The notes beneath the pieces were generated by a model. That model was not told where the DNA came from. It saw only the letters and a list, made by a program, of their open reading frames with translations, and did no database searches. From Armatimonadota bacterium (GTDB lineage: Bacteria > Armatimonadota > DTGP01 > JAHWJO01), in assembly GCA_019348365.1 (NCBI GenBank), contig JAHWJO010000076.1, positions 1 through 12,312 of the forward strand: DNA of 12,312 nt, in the 5' to 3' direction. Shown here piece by piece: positions 4,973-11,456 of the stretch (the stretch's first letter is position 1; each line of letters opens with the position of its first letter). A program made the translations under genes and the position numbers.

Positions 4973-7543
4973 TCACTCGAACCGCATCGCCAGAATCCCT
5001 CCCTCATCCACCCTCACCGCTTTCCCGAACCGCACCACGCCGCTCTCCGCCGTCGCTTCCAGGAGACTGCCGTTCAGCTCCGCCCTCACGTTTCCGGAGA
5101 GGGGGACGGCCAGCTCCGCCAGTTCCACCGTCCCATACCGCACCTCCAGCGAAGCCGAGTCGCGTTCCTGCCGGTAGAGGCCCCATCCCGTGCCGTTGGA
5201 GAAGAAGCACGAGAAGGTATCCCCCGTCAGCCGGGGCGCGAACCCCAGCCGCTTCTCCGAGGCGTCGAAGGAAAATCCGGCGAGCGCCGTCAGCACGGAA
5301 TAGCTCGCCATGCTGCGCGCGTAATGGTTCCCGCACTCGAACTCGTTCCAGGGGTTCCGCCGGGTCCCGTCGTGGCGGTCCCGCACCCCTTTCACGATGG
5401 CCAGCCCTTCCTCCACCCGTCCCTCGTAGATGAGATGACTCGCCACCTGGTACTCGATCCCCGGCCATACCTCGTCAGAATAGGGGAATGGAAACTGCTG
5501 CCGCCCGCCTTTCGGCCAGGAGCAGAGGATGAGCCCGGCTTCGTCGTTCAGCGCGTAGATCCGCTGCGGGTTGACGTGCTCCGAGAGGTCCGGCTTCCAG
5601 TTGTACCGGAAGATGGCGCCGAGCGCCGCGTTCACCTTCTCCGGGTCGAAGAGGTCCCCCAGCCCGACGATCCGCGCGATCCACTGCCCGATGAGCTGGT
5701 CGGAGAGGCAGCCCGTGCCGTACTGATACTTGGGGCCGCCGGTCTTCGGGTCCAGATCCTGCCCGCCCAGGCTGATCCCGCTGCCGTGGGAGCCTTTCGC
5801 GTCCTTGTCCACCTCGTGATAATAGAACTCGCCGTTGAAGAGGTGCGCGTCCATCCACCTGCGCCCGCTCTCGAAGAGGCGGCGGTACTCCTCGGCCTTC
5901 TCCGTGTCGCCCAGATGCCGGGAGATCTCCTCCCCGGCGCGCAGCGCGGCGAGGTAGAAGCTCCCCATCATCGTGTTCGGCCCGTAGAATTCGATGTCGT
6001 AGGTGTTGTGCTGGATTCCCTCCATCACGCCGTCTCTGTCCGCGTCCCAGTACTGCCACGCGTACTCCAGCGCCTGTCGCGCGGCGGGCCACCAGGTCTT
6101 CAGCCACTCGTCGTCGCCGGAGAGGAGCCACTCGCGGTACAGCTTGAGGATGCCGCCCATCTGCCCGTCGGCGGCGGGGTGGAACTTCGGCTCCGCCTGG
6201 GTCCCGAGCGGCAACGGCATCCGGAACGTCATGTGTCCCGGCGGCGTGAGGTCGAACCGGTAATCCGCTTCCCGGATGCTTCGCTCCAGCGTCGGGAAGA
6301 GAAACGGCAGCGCCTGGGCGTAGTTCCAGACGTGGGTGCAGGTCCCCTCGCAGCAGCCCGCGTTGGGGTGGCACCCTTCCCAGCCGTAGAACGTGCCGTC
6401 GGTGAGGCGAAGGCAGGTCGTCGTCTTCAGGATCGAGATCTGCGAGGAGACCGCGTCGAGGACGGCTTCCGGCAAAGTCGACTCGAAGAGGGCGTCCTTG
6501 AACCGCCGGGTCTCCTCCTCCAGGCGCGGGAGGTTCGCAACGGTGTACCGCGCCACGTCGAGAGCGTCCTCCCACTGCGTCGCGTACCAGTTCTTCCAGG
6601 TCGGCTTCGGGTCGCCCCCACCCCAGTATTTCTCGAAGTTCGGGATGTGCCACGCGATGACGACGGGGAGCGTGACGCTCTCCCCCGGCCCCAGACTCGT
6701 CCTCAGCCCAATGGAGCCGATGTCGGTGGCGTTCGGGCCGGCCTGGGCGGTCTCGCGGTTCTCCGGCAGCTCTCCCGATTCGGAGGCGTGATCCCAGAAA
6801 TAGTGCAGGCTGTCGAACCAGCCGCCCCGGAACCAATGGGTCGCCACGTTCAGGTCCTGGTGGGGGGTCATCAGGGCGAGCGTTCCGTACCGGGGGGAAG
6901 ACGGGTCGTGCTTGCGGGTCCGCATGACGAGTCCGCCCAACCCCTCCTCTTCGTGGGGAGCGATCTCCCCTTCCCCGACTTCCGGGTGGCCGATCCGGTT
7001 CTCCAGGTTCGCGAAGAGAGTCGCCTTCACCCGCTTCGAGGTCGGGTTGTGGAGGTGGATGAGGAAGACCGCCACCGGCAGGCTCGAATCCCGGTCGTTC
7101 AGGGGGATGAACGGGTTGAACGCCTCCAGAGCGACCTGGAGCGGCATCTTCGGGTCGTCCAGCTCCAGCCGCGCGAGGGGGAACGATCCCTCGAACGATG
7201 CGTTTTTGAAGTGCGGCAGCCCGGCTCCAGTGGCGCGGTCCACGCCCACGCCCCCGTGAGTAAAGTTATCCCCGCCGACCGGCCCCTGGAGCACCCGCGT
7301 CACGGCCTCGCCCCCTTCGGGCTGGGCGAACAGGGTGAAGAACGTCATCTGGAACTGGAGCCCCTTATTCGGGCGGTTGAAGATCTCGAAGTCGCGGAGC
7401 TGGCCCCACCCGCCGAGCGAGATGCTGCCTGTGCCGATCCCCCCGAGCGGAAAAGCGATCTGATCGAGCTGCCGCCCGGTGTACCGGCGGGCGTGTCCGG
7501 GCCGGGTGAGTTCATCGGATGAGTAAGGGAGTTGTTTATTCAA
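4973..7543 (-). CDS. GH116 family beta-glycosidase (GBA2-like, non-lysosomal glucosylceramidase family)
   Basis: This 856-residue glycoside hydrolase has a GBA2-type beta-sandwich N domain followed by an (alpha/alpha)6 catalytic domain. The family hallmark FPLGGIGTGSI lies at about 31-41, with the DFEIFNRPNKG segment soon after. The catalytic domain shows CCEGTCTHVWNYAQ (Glu 399 aligns with the family nucleophile) and NTYDIEFYGPN (Asp 516 aligns with the acid/base Asp). GH116 enzymes are retaining and act on beta-glucosides or xylosides; the substrate is not known here. I see no signal peptide, so it is probably cytoplasmic. I chose TTG 7543-7541, which has AGGAG 5 nt upstream. The frame stays open to ATG 7666, but that would translate through a palindromic spacer repeat and adds unconserved residues. 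The length is normal for the family. Confidence 0.93.
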   Translation of the reverse strand: MNKQLPYSSDELTRPGHARRYTGRQLDQIAFPLGGIGTGSISLGGWGQLRDFEIFNRPNKGLQFQMTFFTLFAQPEGGEAVTRVLQGPVGGDNFTHGGVGVDRATGAGLPHFKNASFEGSFPLARLELDDPKMPLQVALEAFNPFIPLNDRDSSLPVAVFLIHLHNPTSKRVKATLFANLENRIGHPEVGEGEIAPHEEEGLGGLVMRTRKHDPSSPRYGTLALMTPHQDLNVATHWFRGGWFDSLHYFWDHASESGELPENRETAQAGPNATDIGSIGLRTSLGPGESVTLPVVIAWHIPNFEKYWGGGDPKPTWKNWYATQWEDALDVARYTVANLPRLEEETRRFKDALFESTLPEAVLDAVSSQISILKTTTCLRLTDGTFYGWEGCHPNAGCCEGTCTHVWNYAQALPFLFPTLERSIREADYRFDLTPPGHMTFRMPLPLGTQAEPKFHPAADGQMGGILKLYREWLLSGDDEWLKTWWPAARQALEYAWQYWDADRDGVMEGIQHNTYDIEFYGPNTMMGSFYLAALRAGEEISRHLGDTEKAEEYRRLFESGRRWMDAHLFNGEFYYHEVDKDAKGSHGSGISLGGQDLDPKTGGPKYQYGTGCLSDQLIGQWIARIVGLGDLFDPEKVNAALGAIFRYNWKPDLSEHVNPQRIYALNDEAGLILCSWPKGGRQQFPFPYSDEVWPGIEYQVASHLIYEGRVEEGLAIVKGVRDRHDGTRRNPWNEFECGNHYARSMASYSVLTALAGFSFDASEKRLGFAPRLTGDTFSCFFSNGTGWGLYRQERDSASLEVRYGTVELAELAVPLSGNVRAELNGSLLEATAESGVVRFGKAVRVDEGGILAMRFE

Positions 7544-7794
7544 GGGATCTCCTGCGCGTGGTGAGTTTAAGAGCCTCTCCGAAAAGTGTAGCGCCCGCGT
7601 CTCGCGGGCGTGCCGCCGGGACGGCGGCACTACGATGGGCCATCCGAACAACAGAGATACAGCCAATGGAGTCCAATGATTTCAATATTTTGGTTAGGCT
7701 CTAAGCTGGAAACCGTAGCGGAGGGTGATTCAAGGGTGAGCCGGAATCCCTTTCGTTCGTCGCGCTCTCTTTCCTTCCTGTGGAGAAAACAGTC
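7544..7794. other. Leader region of the GH116 gene
   Basis: This non-coding part of a 317-nt spacer lies between the GH116 start and the phoU terminator. It contains the ribosome site CTCCT (7549-7553, read on - strand), the palindromic repeat at 7588-7633 and an AT-rich stretch (about 7655-7705) where a - strand promoter could lie. A TTGAAA box occurs there on the - strand, but no convincing -10 box follows. No gene is supported here. Confidence 0.5.
7588..7633. repeat. GC-rich double-hairpin palindromic spacer element
   Basis: There are two adjacent perfect hairpins. CGCCCGCG/CGCGGGCG (7592-7599 with 7603-7610) has a TCT loop, and TGCCGCC/GGCGGCA (7611-7617 with 7623-7629) has a GGGAC loop. 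The unit is bounded by near-identical inverted ends, GTAGCGCC and GGCACTAC. This clean-edged layout is typical of REP-like dispersed elements. Only one copy is in the window, so dispersal is inferred. Confidence 0.65.
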
Positions 7795-7805
7795 AAGAAA
7801 ACAGA

Positions 7806-7834
7806 AAGCCTTCTCCCGGCGTGGGAGAAGGCTT
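7806..7834 (-). terminator. Rho-independent terminator after phoU
   Basis: A perfect 12-bp stem (AAGCCTTCTCCC, 7806-7817, with 7823-7834) closes a 5-nt loop. On the - strand it is followed by TCTGTTTTCTTGACTGTTTTC, a T-rich tail. It lies 27 nt beyond the phoU stop, so it terminates phoU transcription and insulates the GH116 gene. Confidence 0.85.
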
Positions 7835-7860
7835 CATCGTCCGCTCAAAACGAGAGCGAA

Positions 7861-8559
7861 TCAGTTGCCGTTCCGCTCTTTGTCTTCTTCCTTGACCTTC
7901 AACTCTTCGAAGTGGCCCGTCTCCATGTAGGAGATCCGCTCGGCGATGTTGGTGCAGTGGTCGGCGATGCGCTCCAGGTACCGGCTGATGAGCAGGAATC
8001 TCACCGCCTGGGGGACGGTCTCCGGTCGCTCCTGCATCAGATTCAGCGCATCGATGAAAAGCTGGTCGTGCAGGTCGTCCACCACGTCGTCATCCTCGAT
8101 GCAGATCCGACGGGCGAGGTTCAGGTCCCGATCCGCGAAAGCCCGCACGGTATCGTGTACGATTTGAAGCGCCTTTTCGCCGATCTCCTTCACCGGCAGC
8201 GTCGGCTCGAAGAAGGGGGTGCCGATCATCCGCTCCCCCGTTTTGGCGATGTCCACGGAATAGTCGCCGACCCGCTCCAGGTCCGCGATGATCTTGATGA
8301 TGGTCGCGATGATGCGCAAATCCTTGCTCAGGGGCTGCTGGAGGGCGAGGAGGCGCACGCACTGCGACTCGATATCCAGATCGAGCTGGTCCGCCACGTC
8401 GTCCATATGCACGACTTCACGCGCCAGCGCGCCGTCCTGGGTGAGCATGGAGCGCATCGCTTTCGCCAGCATCTCTTCCACCACGGCCCCCAGGCGGACG
8501 ACGTTCTGCCCCAGGGCGTGGATCTGCAAGTCAAAATTTTGGCGAGTCTGGTAAGTCAT
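7861..8559 (-). CDS. phoU: Phosphate signalling regulator PhoU
   Basis: This 232-residue, all-helical cytoplasmic protein has the duplicated three-helix PhoU fold. The two metal-binding motifs are visible: DLERVGDYSVD at 93-103 and YLERIADHCTN at 194-204, each an E/DxxxD arrangement that binds multinuclear metal clusters in PhoU structures. PhoU restrains phosphate uptake by PstSCAB and the PhoR/PhoB response when phosphate is plentiful, probably by contacting PstB and the sensor kinase. I chose ATG 8559-8557 because GGGGGGA lies 4 nt upstream. A longer reading from ATG 8619 adds 20 unconserved residues. The length matches the family. phoU is on the pst strand but separated from pstB by 313 nt, with its own likely promoter and an intrinsic terminator. 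Confidence 0.95.
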   Translation of the reverse strand: MTYQTRQNFDLQIHALGQNVVRLGAVVEEMLAKAMRSMLTQDGALAREVVHMDDVADQLDLDIESQCVRLLALQQPLSKDLRIIATIIKIIADLERVGDYSVDIAKTGERMIGTPFFEPTLPVKEIGEKALQIVHDTVRAFADRDLNLARRICIEDDDVVDDLHDQLFIDALNLMQERPETVPQAVRFLLISRYLERIADHCTNIAERISYMETGHFEELKVKEEDKERNGN

Positions 8560-8647
8560 CGTTCCCCCCTGCACCGGATAGGGAATCTCTCCGGGGCCTT
8601 CATCCTCATCAGTGAGCAACCCAGAGGTCTTGAGTAGTAATTGATAC

Positions 8648-8677
8648 AGTATGATGGACGTTGTGTCACTCCATCAA
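8648..8677 (-). promoter_or_regulatory. Possible sigma70-type promoter of phoU
   Basis: On the - strand, TTGATG (8677-8672) and CATACT (8653-8648) are separated by 18 nt. Each matches 4 of 6 consensus positions, and they lie about 90 nt upstream of the phoU ATG in a locally AT-rich stretch. This is a weak match, kept because phoU is well separated from pstB. Confidence 0.3.
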
Positions 8678-8790
8678 GTTCCTGTGAGTTAAAAGAAACA
8701 AACAGTGCGGGAATCCGGCGACTCAAGTCCCGGGCAACAACGGTACGAAATCCCCCTGTGGGGACTTCCCCTCCCGGCTGATAGTGTTGG

Positions 8791-8860
8791 TTGGTCCTGA
8801 AGTCGGCGCAGGCCGACTTTGCGCTGTTGTTGCCGCGAATTCATTCGCCAGGACAAACCA
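8791..8860. repeat. Cloverleaf-like palindromic spacer element
   Basis: The outer arms GTCCTG/CAGGAC (8794-8799 with 8849-8854) enclose two hairpins: AAGTCGGC/GCCGACTT (8800-8807 with 8812-8819, GCAG loop) and GCGAAT/ATTCGC (8835-8840 with 8843-8848). The arrangement is compact, symmetrical and non-coding, as expected of a dispersed palindromic repeat. It lies 13 nt downstream of the pstB stop and may protect or terminate the pst transcript, though it lacks a T tract. Confidence 0.6.
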
Positions 8861-8872
8861 GGGGCAAGTCGT

Positions 8873-9649
8873 TTATCCGAACCGGCCCCGGATGTAGTCG
8901 TCGGTGCGCTTGTCGGTCGGGGCTTCGAAAAGGCCTTCCGTCTGCCCGAACTCGACCAGCTCCCCCGTCAGGAAGAAGCCGGTGAACTGGGAGACCCGCG
9001 ACGCCTGGAACATGTTGTGGGTCACGAGCAGGACCGTGTAATCGTGCCGCAGGTCCAGCATCAGCTCTTCGATCTTGAAGGTGGAGATCGGGTCCAGCGC
9101 GGACCAGGGCTCGTCCATCAGGAGGATGTCGGGCTGGATGGCGAGGGCGCGGGCGATGCAGAGGCGCTGCTGCTGCCCGCCGGAAAGATCCAGGGCGCTC
9201 TTCCTCAGCGAGTCCTTCACCTCGTCCCAGAGCGCCGCCTGCTTCAGGCTCTGCTCGACGATCTCCTCCATATCGGCCTTCTTCATGCCGTGAAGGCGCG
9301 GGCCGTAGGCGACGTTGTCGTAGATCGACTTGGGAAACGGGTTGGGCCGCTGGAACACCATGCCGACCCGCTTCCGAAGGTCCACCACGTCGGTATTGGG
9401 GGCATAGAGGTTAGTCCCTTCGATGAGGACTTCCCCCTCCACCCGCACGCCTTCGATCAGGTCGTTCATCCGGTTGATGCAGCGGAGGAAGGTGGACTTG
9501 CCGCACCCGGACGGCCCGATGAGCGCGGTGATCTGCCGGGTCGGCAGGTCCACCGACACCCCTTTGAGGGCGTGGAAGCCCCCGTACCAGAGATGCAGGT
9601 TTCGGACGGAGACCGCCGAGGAGAGGTCCGTTGGAGAGATCGCTACCAT
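8873..9649 (-). CDS. pstB: Phosphate ABC transporter ATPase PstB
   Basis: This 258-residue peripheral ATPase drives phosphate import through PstC/PstA. Walker A is GPSGCGKS (45-52), the Q-loop Gln 100 lies in FQRPNPFP, the ABC signature LSGGQQQR is at 155-162, Walker B ends in LLMDE (176-180), and the switch His is 201. The family-typical C-terminus DDYIRGRFG is intact and the length is normal for PstB. ATG 9649-9647 overlaps the end of pstA by 7 nt, with only a weak purine run (GAGAAAGAA) upstream, consistent with coupling to pstA. The frame stays open further upstream, but that stretch is antisense-phase noise inside pstA. It is the last gene of the pst operon, with phoU following separately. 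Confidence 0.97.
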   Translation of the reverse strand: MVAISPTDLSSAVSVRNLHLWYGGFHALKGVSVDLPTRQITALIGPSGCGKSTFLRCINRMNDLIEGVRVEGEVLIEGTNLYAPNTDVVDLRKRVGMVFQRPNPFPKSIYDNVAYGPRLHGMKKADMEEIVEQSLKQAALWDEVKDSLRKSALDLSGGQQQRLCIARALAIQPDILLMDEPWSALDPISTFKIEELMLDLRHDYTVLLVTHNMFQASRVSQFTGFFLTGELVEFGQTEGLFEAPTDKRTDDYIRGRFG

Positions 9650-10491
9650 CGCAAATTCTTTCTCACCCGCGCGCGTACCAGCGCGGCGATCAGGCTCATG
9701 GAGAGGACGAGCAGGAGCAGGACGAGCGCCGTGCCCCACTGGATCCGGGGCGGCGCGTCCGGCACCTGGGTGGAGATGATGTAGAGGTGATACGGCAGGG
9801 CCATGATCGGGTCTTTCACGCTTTTGGGCAGGTGGGGGAGGTCGAACGCGGCTGCGGTGAACATGATCGGCGCCGTCTCCCCGGCGGCCCGCCCGATGGA
9901 GAGGATCGTGCCGGTGATGATCCCCCCCAGCGCCTGGGGAAGCGTGATGCGGCTCAGGGTCTGCCACCGCGTGGCCCCCATGGCGTAGCTGGCCTCCCGG
10001 TACGACTGCGGCACCACCCGCAGCGCCTCCTCCGTGCTCGTGATGATGATCGGCAGGACCAGCACCGAGAGGGTGAGGATCCCGGAAATCAGGGAGGTCC
10101 CCAGCTTCAGGAAGAGGACGAACAGCCCCAGCCCGAACAGGCCGTACACCACGGACGGGACTCCCGCCAGGTTGATGATCGCGAGTCGGATGATCCGCAC
10201 CCACCTCCCCTGGCGGGCGTACTCGGAGAGGTACACCGCCGAGAGCACGCCGAGCGGCACCGCGACGACGATCACGCCGAACACCAGCATGAGCGTGCCG
10301 ACGAGGGGCGGCATGATTCCCCCGGCGAGCATCCCCTCGCGGGGCGGCTGCGTGAGGAACTCCCAGCTCAACGCCCCGATCCCCCGCGCCAGGATGTAGA
10401 GAGGGATCAGGAGGACCGGGATCAGCACCAGGACGGTGCAGAGGGTCATCAGCGCAAAGGCCACCCGTTCTTTCACGCGGGCGTTCATCAT
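9643..10491 (-). CDS. pstA: Phosphate ABC transporter permease PstA
   Basis: This 282-residue inner-membrane permease pairs with PstC to form the phosphate channel. About six hydrophobic segments are visible, the first at about 11-36. The EAA loop that docks on PstB is EASYAMGATRWQTLSRITLP (166-185), and the conserved GRAAGET follows at about 200-206. Two ATG codons are adjacent. The first (10491-10489) overlaps the pstC stop as ATGA and has GGGAGG 5 nt upstream. The second would shorten the protein by one residue. Length and topology are normal for PstA. Confidence 0.96.
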   Translation of the reverse strand: MMNARVKERVAFALMTLCTVLVLIPVLLIPLYILARGIGALSWEFLTQPPREGMLAGGIMPPLVGTLMLVFGVIVVAVPLGVLSAVYLSEYARQGRWVRIIRLAIINLAGVPSVVYGLFGLGLFVLFLKLGTSLISGILTLSVLVLPIIITSTEEALRVVPQSYREASYAMGATRWQTLSRITLPQALGGIITGTILSIGRAAGETAPIMFTAAAFDLPHLPKSVKDPIMALPYHLYIISTQVPDAPPRIQWGTALVLLLLVLSMSLIAALVRARVRKNLRW

Positions 10492-11456
10492 CGGGTCCTC
10501 CCGCTCCGCACGCGATTCAGCGCGATGTCGCTGATCAGGTTGATGAGGAAGCTGATGCCGAAGAGCATCAGGCCGATGGCGAAGAGCGCATGATAGTGCG
10601 AGCCTCCCTGCACCGTCTCGCCCATCTCCTGGGCGATGGTGGCCGTCATGGTCCGGAGCGGCATGGCGATGGTCTCCGGGATGACGGGGGCGTTGCCGGT
10701 GACCATCAGCACGGTCATCGTCTCGCCGATGGCGCGGCCCAATCCGAGCATGCTCGCGGCGATGATGCCGGAGCGAGCGGAGGGGAGGACGACCCCGACG
10801 AGGGTCTGCCAGCGGTTGGCCCCCAGCGCGAGGGAGGCTTCCTGGTAGCTCCGGGGGACGGCGTTGATCGCGTCTTCGGCGATGGTGATGATGGTGGGGA
10901 GGGCCATGAAGGCCAGCATGATCGCGCCCGTGAGGCCCGTGAGGCCGGTGGGGAGATCGAACAGGTTCTTCACCAGCGGCGCGAGAAAGATCAGGCCGAT
11001 GAAGCCCAGCACCACCGACGGGATCGCCGCCAGCATCTCCACCGCGAACTTCAGCGCATTGCGGAGTCCCGGCGGCGCGAGCTTGTTGATGAAGACCGCG
11101 CTCGTGACCCCCAGCGGAATGGCGAAGACGCACGCGAAGAACGTCACCCAGAGCGAGCCCAGCAACAGCGGCAGCGTGCCGAACTCCTCCGGGTCGGACG
11201 TGGGATACCAGCTCCGCCCGGTCAGGAACTGGACGAGGTTGTATTCACGCGCGAGGGGGACCGCTTCCCGCAGCAGGAAGAAGAAGATCAGCAGCAGGGC
11301 GATCAGGCTGATGCTCCCCCCGACATGGATGACCCACGCCATGAGGCGGTCCATGATGTGGGCGCGGCTGGTGCGGGCGGAAGACTCCGGGCCCGGCGCA
11401 TCGCGCCGGGCCTTCGTGTGAACGAGGGGAGGGGGAACGTTCGTGTCTTCGATCAT
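10488..11456 (-). CDS. pstC: Phosphate ABC transporter permease PstC
   Basis: This 322-residue inner-membrane permease is the partner of PstA. The first membrane helix is at about 45-65. The EAA loop is EASLALGANRWQTLVGVVLP (206-225) and is followed by GRAIGET (about 240-246). ATG 11456-11454 overlaps the pstS stop as ATGA and has no strong ribosome site, which suggests coupling. Residues 1-34 are hydrophilic and Pro/Arg-rich, and they coincide with a very stable GC hairpin in the DNA. An alternative start at Met 35 (ATG 11354) would give a 288-residue protein beginning just before the first helix and would leave the hairpin in an intergenic region. Both lengths fall within the family range. 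Confidence 0.95.
   Translation of the reverse strand: MIEDTNVPPPLVHTKARRDAPGPESSARTSRAHIMDRLMAWVIHVGGSISLIALLLIFFFLLREAVPLAREYNLVQFLTGRSWYPTSDPEEFGTLPLLLGSLWVTFFACVFAIPLGVTSAVFINKLAPPGLRNALKFAVEMLAAIPSVVLGFIGLIFLAPLVKNLFDLPTGLTGLTGAIMLAFMALPTIITIAEDAINAVPRSYQEASLALGANRWQTLVGVVLPSARSGIIAASMLGLGRAIGETMTVLMVTGNAPVIPETIAMPLRTMTATIAQEMGETVQGGSHYHALFAIGLMLFGISFLINLISDIALNRVRSGRTR
11390..11412 (-). promoter_or_regulatory. Strong GC hairpin just after pstS, inside the 5' end of pstC
   Basis: GGCCCGGCGC (11390-11399) pairs perfectly with GCGCCGGGCC (11403-11412) across a 3-nt ATC loop. In the mRNA it forms 41 nt after the pstS stop codon. There is no T tract. Its position fits an RNA-stability or attenuation element that lets the binding protein be made in excess over the permeases. 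Confidence 0.5.

Larger units (their letters stand above)
8560..8872. other. 313-nt spacer between pstB and phoU
   Basis: No gene is supported here. The phoU-proximal half carries the phoU ribosome site and a plausible promoter. The middle (about 8705-8765) has short GC-rich inverted repeats such as TCCCC/GGGGA at 8751-8764. The pstB-proximal part holds a cloverleaf-like repeat at 8791-8860. I see no recognisable Pho box. Confidence 0.5.

Noticed and set aside
4646..7522. A 958-codon open frame on the + strand opposite the GH116 gene
   Set aside because: It is Arg/Pro/Val-rich with no recognisable domain and mirrors a gene with intact GH116 motifs. Long antisense open frames are common in high-GC DNA.
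7544..7666. Longer GH116 start at ATG 7666
   Set aside because: It would translate through the double-hairpin spacer repeat and adds 41 residues unlike the family. TTG 7543 has AGGAG at proper spacing.
7538..7737. Direct repeat ATTCAAGGG at 7538 and 7729 as an insertion-site duplication
   Set aside because: It is only nine bases and does not bound any element edge, so chance is a sufficient explanation.
7780..8637. A 285-codon + strand open frame opposite phoU
   Set aside because: It runs through the phoU terminator hairpin and antisense to both PhoU metal motifs, with no domain of its own.
8560..8872. Pho box upstream of phoU
   Set aside because: I could not find spaced CTGTCAT-like direct repeats. 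The real pst regulatory region is outside the window.
9650..10204. N-terminal extension of pstB reading into pstA
   Set aside because: The extra residues are low-complexity Arg/Pro/Gly, while the other frame encodes a complete PstA. ATG 9649 gives the normal PstB length.
10492..11133. N-terminal extension of pstA through pstC
   Set aside because: This segment is a shifted reading of pstC. The ATG at 10491 has a good ribosome site and an ATGA overlap.
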